Origin: Leptospira biflexa
GTDB lineage: Bacteria > Spirochaetota > UBA4802 > UB4802
Assembly (NCBI GenBank): GCA_020721905.1
Contig: DYLU01000026.1
Span: 1-38,722 of the forward strand
Length of the DNA: 38,722 bases
Direction: 5' to 3'
In this document: one piece after another, positions 16,153 through 24,591 of the stretch
How positions within the stretch are numbered: position 1 is the stretch's first letter
Layout of the letters: each line of letters starts with the position of its first letter
Translations under genes and position numbers: made by a program
The notes under the pieces: model-generated
Told to the model about the DNA's origin: nothing
Seen by the model: only the letters and a program-made list of their open reading frames with translations
The model's database searches: none

Positions 16153-17148
16153 TTATAATGTGTTAATATCATTACACCCCAGCTTTATTTTTTTACCCTC
16201 AAATTTCAGGATATTGTTATCCACCAGGTACTCAAGAGTAACAATAATCCATCCTTTTGCCAGCCATCTTCGCTCAAAAGAGCGGGGATATATACTATTC
16301 AAAAGTCTTTCAAATGTTATGCCATGTTTTTCATTTGCAACAATGGAATAGACCTGAATGGTGCGAAGCTTGCGGTATTCTATTATCTGTTTTATTCTTT
16401 CTTCAGGATTCACGATAGGACTGCCGTGAGCGCTCAATACCAGTTTTAATTTTGGCAGGCGCAGGCACGCTTCAAGAGTATTATAATATTCTTGCAGGTT
16501 GGAACGCGGCGGTCCAAGCCAGGTATAAATGCTTCGCAGAATATTGTCGCCCGCAAACAGGATACCTTCTTTTTTATCATAGAGCATGATATGGTCATTG
16601 CAATGACCAGGTGCGTGTATGATACCAAAATTATAACCATCTATAGAAATAGTTTCTCCTGACCTTACAGTAGTGTCATGCGATTGCAGGAACGCAATAC
16701 CATACACTTTTTTATACATGGTTCTGAAAATAAACTGAAGCGGTAATTCAGACATACGTTCAAACATTGAAGAGTATCTGTACTTTTGCAATGGACTCAA
16801 TGTATATGAATCCCTGTATGCATGTTTATTTAATAAAACACCGGCCATTTGCTCGGTGAGCATGACTTTAAGCCCATAATGATCCTTCAATTGCTTTAAT
16901 CCTGAAAAATGATCAGGATGCGTGTGGCTTATCAAAACCCGTGAAATCTTCCATTTTTTATTACGGCTTTGTATTGAGTTAATTGCATCACCTACCTGAC
17001 GTATAGATGCATCATCCCCGTAACCAGCATCAAAGATCATGCCTTCATCACCGGCAATGATATATATATTTACAGGAGGAGCAATTCTGCGTGGCTTGTG
17101 CTGAACTACCTTAAAAATTTTAGGATATATTTCTTCACAGGGATTCAT
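16153..17148 (-). CDS. Metallo-beta-lactamase-fold hydrolase
   Basis: The 331-aa protein has the MBL metal motif HTHPDH (in VLISHTHPDHFSGL), the third metal His in HAPGHCNDHIM, the bridging Asp in GILFAGDNILRS and a C-terminal His in LVLSAHGSP. That is a complete two-metal site. The ~80-residue C-terminal helical extension (IEYRKLRTIQVYSIVANEKH ... LEYLVDNNILKFEGKKI) resembles the winged-helix-like tail of LACTB2-type MBL proteins. It sits 9 nt after prmA with no separate Shine-Dalgarno, so it is probably translationally coupled. The substrate cannot be told from sequence. Confidence 0.9.
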   Translation of the reverse strand: MNPCEEIYPKIFKVVQHKPRRIAPPVNIYIIAGDEGMIFDAGYGDDASIRQVGDAINSIQSRNKKWKISRVLISHTHPDHFSGLKQLKDHYGLKVMLTEQMAGVLLNKHAYRDSYTLSPLQKYRYSSMFERMSELPLQFIFRTMYKKVYGIAFLQSHDTTVRSGETISIDGYNFGIIHAPGHCNDHIMLYDKKEGILFAGDNILRSIYTWLGPPRSNLQEYYNTLEACLRLPKLKLVLSAHGSPIVNPEERIKQIIEYRKLRTIQVYSIVANEKHGITFERLLNSIYPRSFERRWLAKGWIIVTLEYLVDNNILKFEGKKIKLGCNDINTL

Positions 17149-17157
17149 TGCTATGCA

Positions 17158-17979
17158 CTATCGTTTTTGTTTTTTAAATACCAGGCAATGCCATTCGTCC
17201 ATGGTTTTATTATCAACCAATGTGCAGTATTTTTGCATTAATGTAGCAATCCCTTTTGCCCAGCGATCATGGATGCCACTTGCTATTAACGTTCCACCTT
17301 CTTCAACCAGAGACGCTAATACAACGGCATTCTTTTCAATAATATGGGACAGCAAATTTGCAACAACAATTTTATACTGAATGCCGCTTCCCACTTTTGC
17401 AATATCCAAAACAAAAAAATTAATTTTATTACACCCGTTATAAGCTGCATTTTCCTGTGCGCGCTGTATTGCACAGCTATCAATATCAAATGCATCAATG
17501 CTACCAAACCCAAAAAGCTCTGCTGCTATGGCAATGATTCCGGTACCGGTGCCAGCATCACACAGTGAATATAAAGAACGTTTTTCCGGGGCGATAGTTC
17601 CGGCAATTGACTCAAGTGTCTGAATGCACATGCGTGTGGTGGGATGAGTTCCATCACCAAAAGCATCCTTTGGATTTATGGCAATGGCATATTTATAGGA
17701 ACTATCGCACAACTTTCCTTTTGTTGCCGGGAAAATAAATACATCCGGTGTGACAGCTATGCCATTGAAAGAATCAAGATAGCGATATTTCCAGATTTCT
17801 TCATCAAGTGTTTGTATGGAAAGGATATAATCACGGGCACATGCAGGAATTTCCTCTTCCGAATTGAACAGTGCAATGATAGCTTTTTTATCATATAATA
17901 TGGAAATACTTTGAGCATGCTCTTCAAGCTTGTTAGTCAATTCTTCATCAATATCAGCAGTAAAATACACCTGAAACAT
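17158..17979 (-). CDS. prmA: Ribosomal protein L11 methyltransferase PrmA
   Basis: The 273-aa protein methylates ribosomal protein L11 with SAM. It has the N-terminal substrate-binding domain, then the family's NPKDAFGDGTHPTTRM motif (residues ~103-116), the SAM-binding DAGTGTGIIAIAAELFG (~141-157), the acidic strand end AFDID and the catalytic loop VVANLLSHII. Two GCGATAGTTCC motifs lie 101 bp apart in opposite orientation. They fall in linkers flanking the AFGDGTHPTT motif (residues ~91-94 CDSS and ~127-130 GTIA), where other PrmA proteins are variable. It starts 6 nt after nrdJ. Operon: nrdJ-prmA-MBL. Confidence 0.93.
   Translation of the reverse strand: MFQVYFTADIDEELTNKLEEHAQSISILYDKKAIIALFNSEEEIPACARDYILSIQTLDEEIWKYRYLDSFNGIAVTPDVFIFPATKGKLCDSSYKYAIAINPKDAFGDGTHPTTRMCIQTLESIAGTIAPEKRSLYSLCDAGTGTGIIAIAAELFGFGSIDAFDIDSCAIQRAQENAAYNGCNKINFFVLDIAKVGSGIQYKIVVANLLSHIIEKNAVVLASLVEEGGTLIASGIHDRWAKGIATLMQKYCTLVDNKTMDEWHCLVFKKQKR
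17591..17599 (+). repeat. GCGATAGTT motif, site 4
   Basis: Extended GCGATAGTTCC in prmA, read as Gly-Thr-Ile-Ala. Forms an inverted pair with site 5. Confidence 0.7.
17700..17708 (-). repeat. GCGATAGTT motif, site 5
   Basis: Extended GCGATAGTTCC in prmA, read in another frame as Cys-Asp-Ser-Ser. Confidence 0.7.
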
Positions 17980-17985
17980 GTACCA

Positions 17986-20283
17986 TTACCCGCAACGCGA
18001 AAAACCACATATGCGACATACTGAACAGCCCGATTCAAATTCCAGCGGGCCGTGGCATTCAGGGCACACACCCACCATAACGGTATCGCTGCCCTTGCCG
18101 TTTGTTTCCGCTATATTTTTATGCATGTCGTCAACACTTTCATTCTGATGAGCATCAGGATTTATATATCGCTCCATGGCTTTTGCAATTGCATCAGCGC
18201 AGGAATAAATCCTTCCGCCTTTAACCCATGCCTGGTTTGGACATCGCACACCTTTTAGCTGCTTAATTATCTGCTGGGGCTCAATTCCTGAACGTAGTGA
18301 CAATGAAATCAACCTGCTTACTGCTTCAGTTTGACTTGCTGCACAACCGCCGGCTTTGCCCATGGTGGCAAAGACCTCAAACAGGCCATATTCATCTTCG
18401 TTTATAGTGACGTACAGTGATCCACAGCCGGTATTCATCTTTAATGTTTTACCCCAGGTAACATCCTTCCGTGGACGTGGCTGTATTTTCAATACCGTAC
18501 GTTCCAGCGGCTTTTCTTTTTCAATCTGCAATACCTGTGATTCACGTGAGCCATCGCGGTATACTGTTATGCCCTTGCATCCCAATTCAAACGCCAGTTT
18601 ATATACGGTTTCAATATCCTGTACCGTTGCAGAATTGGGGAAATTGACAGTTTTAGAAACAGCATTATCAACAAACTCCTGGAAAGCAGCCTGAATGCGC
18701 ACATGCCATTGTGGGGTAATATCATGTGCGGTAACAAAGATTGCTTTTATATCATCCGGGATTTCGTCAATATGAGCTGCCGAACCTGTTTTTGCAACCT
18801 TCTGCATCAGTTCTTCACTGAAGATACCTTTTTGTTTGCAGTATTCCACAAACAGCGGATTTGACTCAACAAGTTTATTGTTATCAAGCACATTGCGCAC
18901 ATAGGCAAGTGCAAATATTGGCTCAACACCACTGGATGTACCCGCTATAATACTTATGGTGCCTGTTGGGGCTATTGTGGTAGTAGTAGCATTGCGAAGT
19001 GGTTCCTGACCTTTTTCAGCATACTCTGAAAGCGGAAAGTTTGGGAATGCACCTCGCTCCTTTGCCAGTGCACGTGAAGCCTCTTTGGAAGCCTCCTGAA
19101 TAGTTGCCATGACATTCTTTGCAATGCTCAATGCTGCTTCAGAATTATACGGTACGCCAAGTGCTATAAGCATGTCAGCAAAACCCATAACGCCAAGACC
19201 AATTTTACGGTTTGCTTTTGTATTTGCTTCAATCATGGGAAGAGGATATTTATTCACATCAATAACATTATCAAGAAAATGAACCGCTTTATATGTTATA
19301 TCTTTTAATACTTCATAATCAATAGCTGCAGCACCACCATTATATACCACGCATCGGGCCAGGTTAATAGAACCCAGATTACATGATTCATACGGCAACA
19401 GTGGCTGCTCACCGCAGGGGTTGGTGCTTTCAATCAGCCCAATTTTCTTTAATACATTCTTTTCATTTATCCTGTCAATAAACACTATACCCGGTTCACC
19501 ATTTTTCCACGCCATCTGAACAATGAGCTCAAACACTTCACGTGCCTTTAGCTTTCCTGCCGGCTTGCCACTTCGTGGATTAATAAGATCATATTCTTCA
19601 TCATTATCAACAGCCTTCATGAAAGCATCGCTTACAGCTACTGAGCAGTTAAAATTGGTCAGCGCATCATTTTTTTCTTTAGCACGTATAAATTCCTGGA
19701 TATCAGGATGGGTAACATGCAATATTGCCATATTTGCACCACGCCGCGTACCACCCTGCTTTATTGTTTCTGTGGCAGCGTTGAATATATTCATGAATGA
19801 TACGGGGCCGCTGGATACCCCTTTTGTAGTCTGGACTACATCATTTTTGGGTCGGAGCTTTGAAAAAGAAAAACCTGTGCCACCACCACTTTTATGTATT
19901 AATGCCATGTGTTTAATTGCATCAAATATGCCATCCATTGAATCCTCTACTGGCAGCACAAAACACGCCGAAAGCTGACCCAAAGGCCTGCCTGCATTCA
20001 TTATTGTTGGGCTGTTTGGTATAAACAAAAGATCAACCATCATTTCATAAAATGTGGTTGCTACCTGATTGACATGCCTGGTATCTTTTCCATACAACAA
20101 ATCAGCTGAAGCGATATATTTTGCAATGCGCTCAAACATCTGGCGCGGTGTTTCAATAACATTTCCTTCCTCGTCTTTTGCCAGATACCGTTTTTCAAGG
20201 ACAATACGCGCGTTTTCAGTAAGTTTAGGTTCTTTATCCGAATGTATTGTTATTTCATTCCAGTTCTGTACTTTTGCACTCAC
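17986..20283 (-). CDS. nrdJ: Vitamin B12-dependent (class II) ribonucleotide reductase
   Basis: The 765-aa enzyme reduces ribonucleotides to deoxyribonucleotides using adenosylcobalamin, without needing oxygen. Seen: LSACFVLP with a redox Cys, the KSGGGTGFSFS and TRRGANMAIL loops, the active-site block TNPCGEQPLLPYESCNLGS (Asn, thiyl Cys, Glu), and ATTTTIAPTGTISIIAGTSSG. The C-terminal TSCPB domain (MNTGCGSLYVTINED, GGCAASQTEA) follows, then a final zinc-ribbon-like tail with CPEC and CRIC pairs. The start is GTG at 20283 with GGAGG eight bases upstream. The 219-bp gap before it is AT-rich; TTGACA is present but no matching -10, and I see neither an NrdR box nor a B12 riboswitch. Confidence 0.97.
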   Translation of the reverse strand: MSAKVQNWNEITIHSDKEPKLTENARIVLEKRYLAKDEEGNVIETPRQMFERIAKYIASADLLYGKDTRHVNQVATTFYEMMVDLLFIPNSPTIMNAGRPLGQLSACFVLPVEDSMDGIFDAIKHMALIHKSGGGTGFSFSKLRPKNDVVQTTKGVSSGPVSFMNIFNAATETIKQGGTRRGANMAILHVTHPDIQEFIRAKEKNDALTNFNCSVAVSDAFMKAVDNDEEYDLINPRSGKPAGKLKAREVFELIVQMAWKNGEPGIVFIDRINEKNVLKKIGLIESTNPCGEQPLLPYESCNLGSINLARCVVYNGGAAAIDYEVLKDITYKAVHFLDNVIDVNKYPLPMIEANTKANRKIGLGVMGFADMLIALGVPYNSEAALSIAKNVMATIQEASKEASRALAKERGAFPNFPLSEYAEKGQEPLRNATTTTIAPTGTISIIAGTSSGVEPIFALAYVRNVLDNNKLVESNPLFVEYCKQKGIFSEELMQKVAKTGSAAHIDEIPDDIKAIFVTAHDITPQWHVRIQAAFQEFVDNAVSKTVNFPNSATVQDIETVYKLAFELGCKGITVYRDGSRESQVLQIEKEKPLERTVLKIQPRPRKDVTWGKTLKMNTGCGSLYVTINEDEYGLFEVFATMGKAGGCAASQTEAVSRLISLSLRSGIEPQQIIKQLKGVRCPNQAWVKGGRIYSCADAIAKAMERYINPDAHQNESVDDMHKNIAETNGKGSDTVMVGVCPECHGPLEFESGCSVCRICGFSRCG

Positions 20284-20502
20284 ACAAATTCCTCCATAAA
20301 AAAATAATACACAACCCTATACATGTAAATAATGTATATAATTATAAAAAAATAATCAATACTGCTATGAAATACTATGACTATGCGGGAATCAAAGATG
20401 CTATGTATGCATTAATATTTGTCAACAATCATTTATTAAAAAAAGTTGTACCCAAACCATATATGCTATCTTTAGCTACAGAAATTAAACCGGCATCAAA
20501 GT

Positions 20503-21594
20503 TTAACTAACTCCTGCAACCATTGAATAAAATTCTTTAAAAAGGTACCGCGAATCGTGGGGACCAGGATTAGCTTCAGGATGATACTGTACACAAAATA
20601 CAGGCAGCTTTTTATGCCGTAAGCCTTCAACGGTATTGTCGTTACAGTTAATATGTGTTATCTCAATATCCGGAATTTTTTTCATGGATTCATAGTCCAC
20701 CGCAAACCCATGGTTCTGCGAGGTTATTTCAACTTTTTGTGTTAATACATTTTTTACCGGCTGATTTCCACCCCTGTGACCAAACTTAAGTTTATAGGTT
20801 TTGGCACCAAGACCCAACGCTAAAAGCTGGTGACCCAGGCATATTCCAAAACATGGAATTTCTGTTTTTAAGATATCTTTTACTAAAATCTTTGCATAGT
20901 CAACTGCATCAGGATCTCCCGGGCCATTGGATAAAAATACACCTTTAATGCTGGTATTTTTTAATACTTCTGACAATGGTGTAATACCCGGATATACAAT
21001 AACATTAAACCCTTCAGCGTCAAGCAGCCGCAAAATGTTGGTTTTAACACCAAAGTCAAATACCGCAACCGTTGGTGCTGTGTCACTGTGCGTTCCAAAT
21101 GCATACGGCTTCTGGCACATAACAGCGCGGGTTAAATCAAGCCCTGCCATGGGCGGATGAGATAGCACCTTTTTAAGTGCCCCGGCTTTATCAAAAAAAA
21201 TTCCTGCACGCATTGCACCTTTGTCGCGTATATGACGGGTGAGCTTTCGTGTATCAACGCCTTCAATACCAGGTACCTTATGCTCTTTCAGATAGTCATC
21301 AAGTGAACGTGTTGCTCTAAAATTTGAATAGCTTTTACTATATTCTTTAACCACAAACCCTGCAACCTGAATACGCGATGATTCAACATCATTATCATTA
21401 ACGCCGTAATTACCAATCATGGGATAGGTCATGGCAACTATCTGTCCGCTATATGATGGATCGGTTAATACTTCCTGATATCCACTCATAGATGTGTTAA
21501 ACACCACCTCGCCCAGCGCCTGGCCCTCCCAGCCAAAGTGAGTCCCCTCAAATGTTGTCCCGTCCTCTAATATAAGAAATGCTTTTTCAGGCAT
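20503..21594 (-). CDS. carA: Carbamoyl-phosphate synthase small (glutaminase) subunit
   Basis: The 363-aa subunit hydrolyses glutamine and passes ammonia to CarB for carbamoyl phosphate in pyrimidine and arginine synthesis. The N-terminal CPSase domain has FNTSMSGYQEVLTDPSYSGQ. The class I glutamine amidotransferase domain has the nucleophile in CFGICLGHQ (Cys252), HRGGNQPV, and the His/Glu pair in VQYHPEANPGP (His338, Glu340). The triad is intact. Start: ATG with AAAGG six bases upstream. carB is not next to it; nrdJ follows 219 bp downstream. A promoter overlaps the end of the upstream gene. Confidence 0.97.
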   Translation of the reverse strand: MPEKAFLILEDGTTFEGTHFGWEGQALGEVVFNTSMSGYQEVLTDPSYSGQIVAMTYPMIGNYGVNDNDVESSRIQVAGFVVKEYSKSYSNFRATRSLDDYLKEHKVPGIEGVDTRKLTRHIRDKGAMRAGIFFDKAGALKKVLSHPPMAGLDLTRAVMCQKPYAFGTHSDTAPTVAVFDFGVKTNILRLLDAEGFNVIVYPGITPLSEVLKNTSIKGVFLSNGPGDPDAVDYAKILVKDILKTEIPCFGICLGHQLLALGLGAKTYKLKFGHRGGNQPVKNVLTQKVEITSQNHGFAVDYESMKKIPDIEITHINCNDNTVEGLRHKKLPVFCVQYHPEANPGPHDSRYLFKEFYSMVAGVS

Positions 21595-21626
21595 ACCATA
21601 CCTTTCTTTTATCAGTTTGTATTTCC

Positions 21627-21654
21627 ATTATATTGCAAACATACATCACTTCAA
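21627..21654 (-). promoter_or_regulatory. Sigma70-type promoter for carA
   Basis: Minus strand: TTGAAG (21654-21649), 16-bp spacer, perfect TATAAT (21632-21627). The -35 box overlaps the stop codon of the preceding envelope-protein gene, so carA can be transcribed apart from the long operon. Confidence 0.5.
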
Positions 21655-23093
21655 TAATTTTTAGAAAAATATGTGTAAAAACACAGTTCACTGCCAAAGC
21701 TACTCATCCCAACATTAATGGGGGTAGTGTTGTGCGATAGTTCATACGTATCAACCGTATATGCAGGAATAGCAATCCATGCATGGATAAGCTCCACCAG
21801 TTTTACCCCTGCAAGTATACCAGGCAGTGCACGTCTGTTACTGCCCTGCCATGTATATGCAAGCAATCCTCCCAGTGTAAACTCAGAAAGCCAGTAGCCG
21901 TATCCCCACAACCTGTTACCTTTATAGAAAAGCCCCCCTCCCGGAACTATCGCCGAAACAAGTACTGCAGTTATATCCTTATTGGCAAAAAATGGCGGCA
22001 GATACCTATGCTTTTCGTAAGCATACGAAAGCTGGTCAAAAAACGCCACCGTATAGGTAACCGGAAGCGTTGCCCACAGGTACACATGCAGACGGTACTG
22101 CGCATCAGTTTTATTACGATCCTGTATCCATGGAAAAAAATTGACTTTCCCCTTCCCAAGTGCAGGGACAAGCCCTAACTGTACTATGACTGCACCGGCA
22201 CCAATATACACGCCCTGCCACCGGGGCTCAGTATGCGTAAATCCCAGATAATGTGTTGCCAGAAATGCACCATAACCGGGAAGCAGGATGTTGCCAAACG
22301 GATTAACAACACAACAGCCCTCAATTGCACGCTTGCTGTCGCTGTCGCCTTTCAGCAATTCTTTACCCGAGCGCTCAAAGGCTATATTTTCATGAATCTT
22401 TGCTGTGACAGATTCAAACAAATCATTTTTACACACAGGTGAGTTCATTGCAAGCGTATCACCTGTACTGTAATCACCATCAAGCTGTACTATCGATGTA
22501 TAGCGGCGCACAACGTTTACCGTGCATCGTTGTCCGTTTAATAGTGTATATGTTTTTTCTGTAAGCCCATGCCATTGCCCTGCATTGACAATATAGGTGC
22601 GTGCATCAACTTTTGTTTTTATGCTGAAGTGCAATACATTCTGATGCCGCTTGATAATCTCCCTCTTAGCTTTAAGGGGGATATTTTTGGCGATAGTTCC
22701 CTGCACCATTACTGTTTCATTATTAAATGTTACCGTGTCATCAAGCGGTTTAAACGACAGCTCACAGTAATACACCGGACCCACCATAAAAACTCGCATA
22801 TACAAAAGCAGCGATACCCCATACAGATGCGCCCTGCCAGCAATATCATCTGGTGACTGTATGCCTGTCATGCCAACAAAACTTTCTGCATCAGCCGGTA
22901 CAAGCTGTCTGCATTCAACAAAGGCTTCTTTTACAGCATTTTGTGTTATACTGCTTAACGCCTGTATCATTGGTGTCTGTATACTTGAATTAATGATAAT
23001 GACATCAACAGGCATATCATCTGCATACACTACGTTCATGCATAGCATAACATACACAGACAGCATACATACCATCAAAAATGCATTGCGCAT
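21651..23093 (-). CDS. Exported membrane protein, N-terminal CsgG/FlgO-like domain and C-terminal YKGxRLWGY module
   Basis: The 480-aa product has a signal peptide (MRNAFLMVCMLSVYVMLCMNVVYA). A ~190-residue alpha/beta region follows (VDVIIINSSIQTPMIQALSS ... LYGVSLLLYMRVFMVGPVYY), similar in pattern to periplasmic nucleotide-/peptide-independent domains of CsgG/FlgO type; this likeness is tentative. From ~260 it has hydrophobic segments (NILLPGYGAFLATHYLGF, GVYIGAGAVIVQLGLVPALG) and the module IVPGGGLFYKGNRLWGYGYW ... GVKLVELIHAWIAIPAY. The same module ends the upstream gene, so the two are diverged paralogues. It overlaps that gene by 19 nt and has GGA seven bases before the ATG. Function unknown; envelope location inferred. 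Confidence 0.8.
   Translation of the reverse strand: MRNAFLMVCMLSVYVMLCMNVVYADDMPVDVIIINSSIQTPMIQALSSITQNAVKEAFVECRQLVPADAESFVGMTGIQSPDDIAGRAHLYGVSLLLYMRVFMVGPVYYCELSFKPLDDTVTFNNETVMVQGTIAKNIPLKAKREIIKRHQNVLHFSIKTKVDARTYIVNAGQWHGLTEKTYTLLNGQRCTVNVVRRYTSIVQLDGDYSTGDTLAMNSPVCKNDLFESVTAKIHENIAFERSGKELLKGDSDSKRAIEGCCVVNPFGNILLPGYGAFLATHYLGFTHTEPRWQGVYIGAGAVIVQLGLVPALGKGKVNFFPWIQDRNKTDAQYRLHVYLWATLPVTYTVAFFDQLSYAYEKHRYLPPFFANKDITAVLVSAIVPGGGLFYKGNRLWGYGYWLSEFTLGGLLAYTWQGSNRRALPGILAGVKLVELIHAWIAIPAYTVDTYELSHNTTPINVGMSSFGSELCFYTYFSKNY
21734..21742 (+). repeat. GCGATAGTT motif, site 6
   Basis: In the 480-aa envelope protein gene, read as Glu-Leu-Ser-His. Confidence 0.65.
21945..21953 (-). repeat. 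GCGATAGTT motif, site 7
   Basis: Extended GCGATAGTTCC, read as Ala-Ile-Val-Pro inside the conserved glycine-rich module of the same gene. Inverted relative to sites 6 and 8. Confidence 0.65.
22690..22698 (+). repeat. GCGATAGTT motif, site 8
   Basis: Extended GCGATAGTTCC, read as Gly-Thr-Ile-Ala in the 480-aa protein gene. Confidence 0.65.
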
Positions 23094-24550
23094 GATATTC
23101 CAATCACCTTTTCATAAGGATATATCCAAAAATTGGGTGAAACATCTACAGGGCTAATGTCACTGGTTACTGATAATGCATACGGGACATTCACTGTATG
23201 AACTATCTCCACTATTTTTAAAAGCGATAGTAACCCGGCAAAAGCATACATGGCTTTTGAATGTGATGAACCCAGCGTATAACGGTTGTTCTCCTCATCC
23301 CGGCTTTGTGGTTTTGCATAATTATACAGCAACCCATACACACATATATTGGTCAGATGAAAATAAACGTATCCCCACAGGCGATAGCCTTTATAGAACA
23401 TGCCGCTTCCAGCCCCTATCAGGGCAAGATACATTTCAGTAGTTGAAGAACCCATCGTTGGAACCTGCCCCTGATAATACCGTGCCTGCTGCAAGTATTG
23501 ATGTGAAAATGCATCAACAAATGAAGGCATGCCCCCGGCAAGAAGCATATACCAGGCAAAGTAGTATAATGCCATCTGATTTCGTGAAATATCATTATGA
23601 TTTTTTTTTAGCTCAGCAGGTCGGTTTATAAAACCCCAGATTTCAAGCCCAATATAGGGCACCACATTGCCTGCCCACAATAGAAGCCCTTTGTAGTCTT
23701 CACTGGTATAGTAGCCAAATAAAGGGACAACAAGAGGCATTGACGCACTTGCCGGAACAGTAAAAGCCATTAATATGCAGCTTTCCTCAATCTGTGATTT
23801 TTTAAAGACAATCTCTTTTTTTCTGCCATAGTAAAAATTTTTTATATTGTCAGCTTCTTTTTTAAAATCAATGAGAATTACCGAACCATCAGGAACTCCA
23901 GCAACTAGTTTATTGTTACTAACCTCAACTGTGCCGCACGGAATCAGCACCGTATAATCTTCATATACAGTCTGCATTGTATAGAGGGTATATGTGCCAT
24001 TAATGATATAATCACCGGTAACAGCATTATGTTTTACTATGAGAGGTAGTTTATACTGCTCACACAGCCTGGCCAGAAAATGGGACGCTATTTCTTCTGC
24101 AATGTAACTTGATTCACGGTCAGCTTTGTCCAGGATATTAACTGCAACTGTTGTTGTGTAACTGCAGAATTGTTTCCCATAGTATGGCATGCCAGGCCCA
24201 TAAGCGTTAATGGTTATTGTATAGCCCTGTACAGAGCGCTCCACTGTACCCATAACAATAATCTGTAAATCAGCCTGACTGGCAAATTGCAGTATACATT
24301 GCTCTTCATTACACGGCAGGCGCTGCAGCTGCTTTAGCAGGTTATCAGGATTTAAAACATCAAATATACCAAGTGACGTTGCAATATTTACACAATGACC
24401 GCGGATAAGCGTTGCTAAATAATTTTCATCAGAAGAATATCCCCGTATAATGCCAAACCCTGCTTTGGGCTTTGCATACACCAGAAAAGAAAATAAAACA
24501 ACATATAGTACTATGATGCTGGCTATGGTATGTTTTACATGGATATACAC
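23075..24550 (-). CDS. Exported membrane protein, paralogue of the downstream gene
   Basis: Start choice: a GTG at 24592 overlaps the sppA stop (TAGTG) and gives 505 aa but has no ribosome site. A GTG at 24550 follows AAGAAGG by five bases and gives 491 aa with a neater signal peptide (HTIASIIVLYVVLFSFLVYA). The periplasmic part has two cysteines, LQRLPCNEEQC, then ILQFASQADLQIIVMGTVER, a pattern typical of CsgG-like envelope proteins in spirochaetes. After ~residue 270 come several hydrophobic segments (MPLVVPLFGYYTSEDYKGLL) and the C-terminal module AGSGMFYKGYRLWGYVYF ... LLKIVEIVHTVNVPYAL, shared with the next gene. The function is not known. It is coupled to sppA upstream. Confidence 0.78.
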   Translation of the reverse strand: MYIHVKHTIASIIVLYVVLFSFLVYAKPKAGFGIIRGYSSDENYLATLIRGHCVNIATSLGIFDVLNPDNLLKQLQRLPCNEEQCILQFASQADLQIIVMGTVERSVQGYTITINAYGPGMPYYGKQFCSYTTTVAVNILDKADRESSYIAEEIASHFLARLCEQYKLPLIVKHNAVTGDYIINGTYTLYTMQTVYEDYTVLIPCGTVEVSNNKLVAGVPDGSVILIDFKKEADNIKNFYYGRKKEIVFKKSQIEESCILMAFTVPASASMPLVVPLFGYYTSEDYKGLLLWAGNVVPYIGLEIWGFINRPAELKKNHNDISRNQMALYYFAWYMLLAGGMPSFVDAFSHQYLQQARYYQGQVPTMGSSTTEMYLALIGAGSGMFYKGYRLWGYVYFHLTNICVYGLLYNYAKPQSRDEENNRYTLGSSHSKAMYAFAGLLSLLKIVEIVHTVNVPYALSVTSDISPVDVSPNFWIYPYEKVIGISCAMHF

Positions 24551-24591
24551 GCAAACCTTCTTAAAAACAACACTGTAAAATTTTCTGCGCA

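Noticed and set aside
20284-20502. NrdR box or cobalamin riboswitch upstream of nrdJ
   Set aside because: I looked for both, as expected for a B12-dependent reductase, and saw no convincing match.
20247-20510. Plus-strand open frame between nrdJ and carA
   Set aside because: It begins inside nrdJ on the opposite strand, lacks a Shine-Dalgarno and has no protein-like pattern; it is probably noncoding.
6412-22698. Recurring peptide Gly-Thr-Ile-Ala in four unrelated proteins
   Set aside because: It is produced by the DNA motif in one frame; other copies of the same DNA encode different peptides, so it is not a protein motif.
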